Assembly (NCBI GenBank): GCA_900323505.1
Contig: OOIN01000011.1
Location: forward strand, 868,001-932,000
From: Ustilago trichophora
Lineage: Eukaryota > Basidiomycota > Ustilaginomycetes > Ustilaginales > Ustilaginaceae
DNA: 64,000 bases
Reading direction: 5' to 3'
The notes beneath the pieces are model-generated. The model was not told the DNA's origin. It saw nothing but the letters and a program-made list of their open reading frames with translations, and did no database searches. Within the stretch, counting starts at the first letter, position 1, and the number at the start of each line of letters is the position of its first letter. Shown piece after piece: positions 59,301 to 64,000 of the stretch. The position numbers and the translations under genes were made by a program.

Positions 59301-60085
59301 TGACGCCAGGTATGCCAGGATTCACATTTCACCAGGTGCCCGAGACGCCTCCCCTGTATCCGCATTTTCTCAGCCCAGGCTTGGGTCCGTTCAGTCCCAC
59401 TGTCGGTGGTAGTTCGCAGATGGGCGGACCAGCCGTGGTGCCTCAAAATGTGGGGAACATGGGCGGGTATATGAATGCCGCTCCTGGTGCGCCTGTGCAT
59501 GCCGCAAGTGTTGTCACGCCGGGGGCTCCTGCTGGATACAATCCCATGTTCCCGATGACAGCCGCATATGGTGTGCATCCGCAGCAACAGCAGCCAGCTA
59601 CACCGCACTGGTCGCAAACGTCTGGTCCACGCAGAGGCGGCGCCAATCGACAGTCTGCAACGGATGCGTTTGGAACGTCTCACAACCCTGAAGCGGATGA
59701 AGTGGTGGACGATGTACGAGCCAATATCGCCAAGACACCTGGCGCTGGACCTCGCCGACCTTCGCATGCGGACACAGCAGTGCATGCACGACGAGCCTCC
59801 GACGGAACACCAGGAGCAGTAGAGCCATCAATAACCGACGGATACCCCTTTCCCTTGATCGCTGCCGGCAACGTCGCGCACTTGACCCGTCGAGCGAGCA
59901 CCAACTCCCCCGCAGGAACACCTCTCGCTGGTCCAACTTCTTCCACCAGCAATGCTGCCACAGAAGACTCCTCGGCCCCTTCCAACGCTGTTTCACCTTC
60001 AGCAGACACGTTGGTCGCTTCAAGTGCCGAAGAGCTCGCAAACACGATTGCTAGGTTGAGTGTCAAAGGACGGTCTCGTACCTAG
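56321..60085 (+). CDS. Two-RRM RNA-binding protein (Gbp2/Hrb1-like) with poly-Q
   Basis: A 1254-residue single exon. RRM1 (about residues 304-380) has RNP2 LLVSNLPY and RNP1 SRGYGTVL. RRM2 (about 642-720) has LFVGNLPF and SRGFGTVLF. Both carry the unusual shared helix WQDLKDLFR followed by an ADV strand, the signature of the fungal Gbp2/Hrb1 (SR-like mRNA export) type. Outside the RRMs the protein is low-complexity: Ser/Ala-rich N-terminus, Gly/Asn-rich centre, a Gln-rich region with a Gln10 run (about 827-860) and Pro/Gly/Met-rich C-terminal part. It lacks the RGG/SR N-terminus of yeast Gbp2 and is about three times longer. A role in mRNA packaging, transport or stability is inferred. The start is the first ATG after a C/T-rich leader. 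Confidence 0.87.
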   Translation: MSPNASSNSSDGASAAASHLALATSPFSPHANALGPTSNLSLGTSNRIHAMASDRQSLSSRASSFASGHDHPTAAGSKAISATPPSAPSFPNPDSAPSSAGFFSFNDRIRNSSDHSRQSSGGAISNFSATSAAAVAARRTQSPLPHHLSGRNGFPPPTIDSLAQSQSSSLNPRSPTSLVPPYSGDVQQRRLSSSFAVRTDSPSLAPSAASTNAARPPFGRQSFSDGPSGSATNLLSADLASTSMDARHGSFSGTFPVADAISPSPAHATTSAAGQPDAQPNPQPRQATPPAPTTGPLSASDPRTQLLVSNLPYRVRWQDLKDLFRKAGTVLRADVSLSADNRSRGYGTVLMATEQDAIKAADMLGGFTWQGRTLDVRVDRSGTLVGVAGSAVMPTIPTNGFPSGALPSPNTFTNGQMSMSNPSAFALDSSINSQQFLGVPSGFGGAQAQSPGSYSANASPSPLSPLARAADHSHARSTRASFSAYSDAGLGGGGNQASEFERAMLQGQGPSGAAANATPNHQRPSSNFDAGLGGQPQHRAVSAVQSLGSNHMGSRRGSEVGGVGGIGGGASPVSSLWGSGTNDAASLYSQNAGGSSVPTGFPGATAMAPWPAGPGSLGGNAMASMQSQPFNSQMPTTSYAGRVLFVGNLPFHCQWQDLKDLFRAAGNIQRADVAIGPDGRSRGFGTVLFATQEDAQNAVRLYHGYEYSGRTLKVHFDRFAAQNGPAIGTPGNPAQYTGAFAAAALPSHMTNNVRAPAAIAPQVQSQSVQGGFGQHTYPMQHQQQRIGASLGFVPQQQGQASYGQGAFQHQNPASLQYGSQFPPSSQLQQQQQQQQQQRYGQQQQQPQQQQMVSGFSAFGDTGRALQGHSSQQSFSVFGSSDGNASERRGSTAKPFGLYSESGDAEEETESGSARDNNYGMSITLPANGGFGAASSYLPSDLMSPGLVSPPAPTQVGQNNSHPGRIQLPATNFANTFAAAADQMSPMSARMQVPMTPGMPGFTFHQVPETPPLYPHFLSPGLGPFSPTVGGSSQMGGPAVVPQNVGNMGGYMNAAPGAPVHAASVVTPGAPAGYNPMFPMTAAYGVHPQQQQPATPHWSQTSGPRRGGANRQSATDAFGTSHNPEADEVVDDVRANIAKTPGAGPRRPSHADTAVHARRASDGTPGAVEPSITDGYPFPLIAAGNVAHLTRRASTNSPAGTPLAGPTSSTSNAATEDSSAPSNAVSPSADTLVASSAEELANTIARLSVKGRSRT

Positions 60086-60392
60086 AATGATCCAGATTCG
60101 ATAGAATAATTGTGGAACTAAAAATTATTGCTAAAATGCGCTCGCTTCTGACTGCAATTGTTATTGTCACACTTGATGTGATCGTACAAAGTACTTGACA
60201 GCTCTTGAGCAGGAAAAAGTGAGCGAGCTTGCTTCTTTCTTCCAAACCCACACCGTCAATCATTTTCAGCACCCCATCAAGATGTTCAAGTCTCCTGGGG
60301 CTTCCACCTCATCTTGTCGGGACCTTAGATATGCAGCAGTATTATAGTCGATTGCAGGGCCGGTTTTTCGCCTAGACACCACCAGGACAATT
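60086..60392. other. Convergent intergenic region, RRM gene and 745-residue gene
   Basis: This is 307 bases, A/T-rich near 60090-60180. It should hold both 3' UTRs; nothing else is seen. Confidence 0.5.
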
Positions 60393-62630
60393 TCAGCGTC
60401 GTGGAACAAGCGTCGAATCAACAAGAGCATTCTGCAACGCTTTTAACAACCCATTCCTGTACGAGGAACGGAAAAGTTTCAAAGCTTTCGTTTTACTCTT
60501 TAGCTCTGTGTAGAATCGATCGCTGCGAATGGTACTTTTTCCACCTTCCCATGTATTCTCTTGCTTCAACGTTGACGAGGTGGAGGGGGAGGTGGGTGGA
60601 TTGGATTGAAGCGCCTTCCATCGGGAGTTGACTAGATCGATTTGTGAACAGAGGAGGTCTTCTTTGTTGCTTAGAAGGGAAGTGTGGTTGAGGAGGGCTT
60701 GGGATGCGGATGCGTATCGTAGGGCGAATGTTTCTCTAGGGTTGGGGAGGGGGAAAGGGGGTCCTCCACGACGGGTGTAGTCGGGGAGGGTTATGGTTCC
60801 ACGAACACGACCGAATGTGTCGTAGATGATGATTGGGGTCGGTTCGTCATCTTCTGGAGTGGGACTGGTGGATTCTTCTGCTTGTTCATCTCGTCTAGGA
60901 CGAAGAGCAGGTGAAGGGGAGCTGCCGGTGGAGCTGGTGGAAGAATCACATCTGCGTCGCTTTCTCGAAGTCCTTCCGTCGGTTTGTGCCACTGGATTGT
61001 TCAAAGCAGAAATCGAGGGAGATGGACGTGGATGCTTGGGATTGTGGAACGTGTGACCGTACCATCCGTGCATTCCTCTCAGTCCCAATTGGATCTCTAG
61101 GATTGCCTTGAGAGCATCTACATCCTCAACAGCATCTTCTCCTTGCTCATCTTCCTGTTGCCCTTCAACCTTACACCCTGTCCCCTTTCCAACCTCACCA
61201 CCTCTCCCAACCTCACTCGCACTCGTTCGACCAAGCACCGCCTCCTCATACCCACCAACCAACGCCCCGATATCAAACCTATCCACCGTATCCAATCCAA
61301 ACATCTCCTCCACCGCACGTTCCGCCGACTCGACGGCTTCCACCAAATATGTCGGAACACTCAATTGCGATCCATCCCATTTGCGCAGTCTCACAGTGGC
61401 AACTTTCCGCTCTACCGTGTGAGAAGAAGAGGAAGAAGAAGAAGAGGAAGGATCAAACATGTACGATGATGATGATGCTGTGCTGTGTTCCTGCGGTTCC
61501 GATGCGTGCAGTGCGGATGCGGAAGGCGGTTGGGGTGGAGTAGTCCAGGTTGAATGGGTGGAAGGTTGTGAAGTGTGGAAAAGCCGAGTGGCTGTAGGCC
61601 GAGTAAGCATCGAGGTGTCGGTTGTGGAGGAGGACATGGAGATGCTAAGATCTCCATATGCAGGGCCTGCTAACGGTGGAGCCCTGCCAAGATGAGACAT
61701 GCTGGCATCGATTGCGGCGGTTCGAGTGGCAGCAATGGCAGCAGCACGGTTGGGAGGTGCCGGCATCATTCGAGCCACATTAGGCATGTTATCGGGTGTA
61801 ACACTCCCCGCACCACGGTTGGCAGGAGTGCTGGTGGTGGTGGTGGTGGAGAACGAGACGCTTCTCCTCGGAGCCGACCCTGAAAGCATCTGCTCCGCCG
61901 AGGATCTGGAGACAGCACGTTGCTCTCGAATCCTTCGCTCGGCTGCAAGGGCGGCCATGTCGAGGTTTGCAGGAGTCGCAGCGATTGGGTCTGCAAATAG
62001 GGATGTTGTTGCTGTGGTGGCACGTGCTGGTCGGATGGGTGTGTGTGGTGCAGCAAAGGGCGGAAGTGGTTCTCTACCTGTCTGGAGTGATGGTTGTTGT
62101 AGTGCCTGTGGAGGCATGGATAGCATCCCGGCTCTCATACCACCGCTTCCATTCCGAGGAGCAAAGCTAAACGACTGCGACATGGACGAGGAAGCATCGT
62201 CAAAGCTCGACTCCAGCGCACTGGTTACACCTGCACCTGCACCTGCGCCTGCTGCTGGGCGAGAGAAGAGATTCATCCCGCCTGGCCTTACCACATTCGC
62301 ACCGAAGCTAGGAGGGCCAGCTCTCCCCACCATCCTCTCGATACGAGGTGGAAGACCGAACGCCGGCGCTATACTCGGTCCTGCTTCTGGAGTCTCTAAC
62401 GACGATGCGCCTCTCAAACTCCATCCTTGAGCAAGTGCATCCGGAGTAGCTGCAAAACCATACGACGTTGGTCCCTGCGATATCGGTGGACGAGCGAACA
62501 AGTTCGTACCAGGAAGTGTATGACGCTGCAAAGAGTCTTCCAGGCCCATACTGGTCGATTCGTCCTCTTCGCCATGGTGCACGGGCGGCAGACGATATTG
62601 CGAAGCTGTTGGTCGAGTGCTGCGCGACAT
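60393..62630 (-). CDS. Unrecognised low-complexity protein, 745 residues
   Basis: A single open exon starting MSRSTRPTASQYRLPP. I do not recognise the family. The N-terminal half is disordered and contains two near-identical short motifs, NLFARP (residues 43-48) and NLFSRP (120-125), plus related LFHTS and LFADP elements. A basic patch (TSRKRRRCDSS, about residue 555) could be a nuclear localisation signal. An ordered C-terminal part (about residues 600-745) reads YDTFGRVRGTITLPDY and then a predicted helical region, LLSNKEDLLCSQIDLVNSRWKALQ, ending in basic residues. There is no membrane segment. The ordered C-terminus and the maintained frame through strong composition swings argue for a real gene. 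Confidence 0.75.
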   Translation of the reverse strand: MSRSTRPTASQYRLPPVHHGEEDESTSMGLEDSLQRHTLPGTNLFARPPISQGPTSYGFAATPDALAQGWSLRGASSLETPEAGPSIAPAFGLPPRIERMVGRAGPPSFGANVVRPGGMNLFSRPAAGAGAGAGVTSALESSFDDASSSMSQSFSFAPRNGSGGMRAGMLSMPPQALQQPSLQTGREPLPPFAAPHTPIRPARATTATTSLFADPIAATPANLDMAALAAERRIREQRAVSRSSAEQMLSGSAPRRSVSFSTTTTTSTPANRGAGSVTPDNMPNVARMMPAPPNRAAAIAATRTAAIDASMSHLGRAPPLAGPAYGDLSISMSSSTTDTSMLTRPTATRLFHTSQPSTHSTWTTPPQPPSASALHASEPQEHSTASSSSYMFDPSSSSSSSSSHTVERKVATVRLRKWDGSQLSVPTYLVEAVESAERAVEEMFGLDTVDRFDIGALVGGYEEAVLGRTSASEVGRGGEVGKGTGCKVEGQQEDEQGEDAVEDVDALKAILEIQLGLRGMHGWYGHTFHNPKHPRPSPSISALNNPVAQTDGRTSRKRRRCDSSTSSTGSSPSPALRPRRDEQAEESTSPTPEDDEPTPIIIYDTFGRVRGTITLPDYTRRGGPPFPLPNPRETFALRYASASQALLNHTSLLSNKEDLLCSQIDLVNSRWKALQSNPPTSPSTSSTLKQENTWEGGKSTIRSDRFYTELKSKTKALKLFRSSYRNGLLKALQNALVDSTLVPRR

Positions 62631-62980
62631 CTCTCCTGCACTGAGTTGAGTGTGCGAATTGGTACGGTGTGAAGAGGTGTAGAAGGTGGTCTAGCGTCAG
62701 AATTTTGGCACGACATGCAGCTCCAGCTGCACCAAAAGCATGGCGAGAACAACACACAAAACACCGCACCAAACCCAAAAAGACGCGTTCCGCTTGTGAA
62801 CCCTCTGTTCGAAACATCTCCGAAAGCCGAAATCTTTGTCTGAGCCTCCCACAGACTTCCCCAAAGAAGCATATCGACAGACATCCACAAACATGAGCCA
62901 TAGCAATGCGAACGATGTTGATACATCTAGAATCTACAAAAGGAGAAAGTCGTACAGCTGGGTGACGTGAAGAGTCAGTC
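62631..62980. other. Intergenic region upstream of the 745-residue gene
   Basis: This is 350 bases between two minus-strand genes. It is the promoter of one and the 3' flank of the other; no further feature is seen. Confidence 0.45.
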
Positions 62981-63912
62981 CTAGGGAGGCAAAAAGTCGC
63001 CATTCTTGCATCGCGTCCATCGATTTTTACCCAAAAGAATGCCCTCTGCTTCTTGGGCTCCTACCACAAGGTCGGCCAGATGTTCAATGGGGATGTTCTC
63101 CATCTGGCGCTGGCTCTCAGCTTGAGCCAGGGCTTTGGTGGCCGACTTGATCGTTTTGCGCAATTGCTCCGCCTCGGCTTTGAGCTGCTGGATCTGTTTT
63201 GACAACTGCTTTCTTTTGGATCTGTCGCCTTTGGCTTCGGCATCGTAATCCTCGAGCAGCCGTTCGATGGTTACCAAATCAGCCTCCATCTGCCTCAAAC
63301 CGCCCTCGGAACCAACCTTGTCGGCATCCTGTCCATCCCACTCCTTCAGCCTGGCACTGACCGGTCCACGCTTGGGCTTGACAGTCGGTAGCAAGAATCC
63401 CAACTTCATATGCGCCTCATTCACCAGTGTGTCATCCTCCCTGCCGTCCAATAATGCATCCTCCAGCCCGGACTCGGCTTGGTGGGCATCCGGTGATACC
63501 GCCAAGCCTCCGCCGTCGAGTTTGCCAAGCACACGTGCCAGAGATGAAAGCTTTTTCGGCTTGCGAAGTGCACGATTATCCTTGAGGTGGGCGCGCGATT
63601 GCATCTGGGTGTACGGTGAGAGATGGTGGTATGTCAACGAGGAAAGGTTGGCGATCACACGATGGGCCAGTCGAGCAGGTTTCTTCCTAGTCGAAAGTCC
63701 CACCAAATCATTGGTGGCCGAGCCCACATCGATACCACGTTGTCGGTTTGCATCGTCCCGCAGCTGCGACGATGTATTCCGACAAAGGGGACTCGGTGGG
63801 TCGTCTACAACTCCAACGGGAGGCGAGTATTGCTGGGCAACATCCGTGATCGTCTTCGTATTCGTCGGAAATTCTTGGGCTGACAGAACGATTCGATTGC
63901 TGCTGTTGCTTC
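62981..63912 (-). CDS. Unrecognised coiled-coil protein, 3' exon (5' end probably beyond window)
   Basis: About 310 residues ending KNGDFLPP at a TAG (62981-62983). The open frame has no ATG near its 5' end, but a TTTGCTTCCAG acceptor lies just before 63912. I therefore read it as the last exon of a gene whose first exon lies at or beyond the right edge. The first in-frame ATG gives MQSRAHLKDNRALRKPKK, a possible alternative start. The C-terminal half contains a coiled coil (about 225-290: LVTIERLLEDYDAEAKGDR, then KQLSKQIQQLKAEAEQLRKT). The end (GILLGKNRWTRCKNGDF) looks conserved. No family recognised. Confidence 0.65.
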
Positions 63913-64000
63913 CTGGAAGCAAAGATGCAGAGAGGTGAAATGCGAGGGTATGATGCGTCTGTTGACCTAGCAGCTGCCGTACAGATCCATCCCGGGACGG
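63913..64000. other. Window edge: probable intron upstream of the last gene
   Basis: On the minus strand this ends in a pyrimidine-rich acceptor (CTTTGCTTCCAG). The only ATG here runs into a stop after seven codons and has no donor in the right phase. Confidence 0.4.

Noticed and set aside
1..64000. Transposons, integrated viruses, CRISPR arrays, secondary-metabolite or mating-type cluster
   Set aside because: No reverse transcriptase, transposase, long terminal repeats, direct-repeat arrays, polyketide or NRPS domains, or homeodomain/pheromone genes were seen; the genes are unrelated housekeeping functions.

Overview
This is a gene-dense piece of fungal nuclear DNA. Most genes are single long exons, including a 10-kb one. 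The introns that occur are short (about 70-260 bp) with GTAAGT-like donors. Leaders are rich in C and T, and the genes are eukaryotic core genes plus a class IV (Chs3-type) chitin synthase. Protein style and gene structure suggest a basidiomycete yeast or smut, most likely Ustilaginales (Ustilago/Sporisorium/Pseudozyma group). That assignment is inference from family resemblance, not from a search. I see no plasmid, virus, transposon, rRNA, tRNA or CRISPR.

Layout, left to right. 1-2076: C-terminal part of a chitin synthase (+), followed by a 1.7-kb gap. 3777-8642: ABCC (MRP/Ycf1-type) transporter (+). 9346-10698: HAT1 (+). 11291-13213: IMP dehydrogenase (+, one intron). 13752-14996: RRP7 (+). 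15386-16173: TIM22 (-, three exons). 16705-18021: RPT2 (-). 18960-20796: NOP58 (+, one intron). 21157-21876: EMP24/p24-beta (-, one intron). 22737-23460: RanBP1/YRB1 (+, one intron). 23887-25962: TFIIIC tau95 subunit (-). 26419-28668: POL12 (+). 29019-30998: a BTG/Tob-domain protein (-), then a 2.6-kb gene-free stretch. 33623-43645: VPS13 (-). 44775-45269: doubtful small ORF (+). 45221-46390: family-16 protein methyltransferase (-). 46967-51922: SEC8 (+). 52277-53091: an 81-residue protein in seven tiny exons (-), not recognised. 54122-55237: mitochondrial ribosomal uS5m (-). 56321-60085: two-RRM protein of Gbp2/Hrb1 type (+). 60393-62630: unrecognised low-complexity protein (-). 62981-63912: 3' exon of an unrecognised coiled-coil protein (-).

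The genes do not form a pathway cluster. They are a sample of housekeeping functions: ribosome biogenesis (RRP7, NOP58, uS5m), proteasome, replication, Pol III transcription, secretion and lipid transfer (EMP24, SEC8, VPS13), mitochondrial import, and nuclear transport. Several pairs are head-to-head and share an intergenic promoter: RPT2/NOP58, EMP24/YRB1, TFC1/POL12, methyltransferase/SEC8 and uS5m/RRM protein.

I found no convincing undescribed biological system. The points most worth a second look are the BTG/Tob homologue, the seven-exon micro-exon gene, recurrent TACAG/TACTGTAC repeats confined to intergenic DNA, and blocks of alternating strand skew inside single coding sequences.
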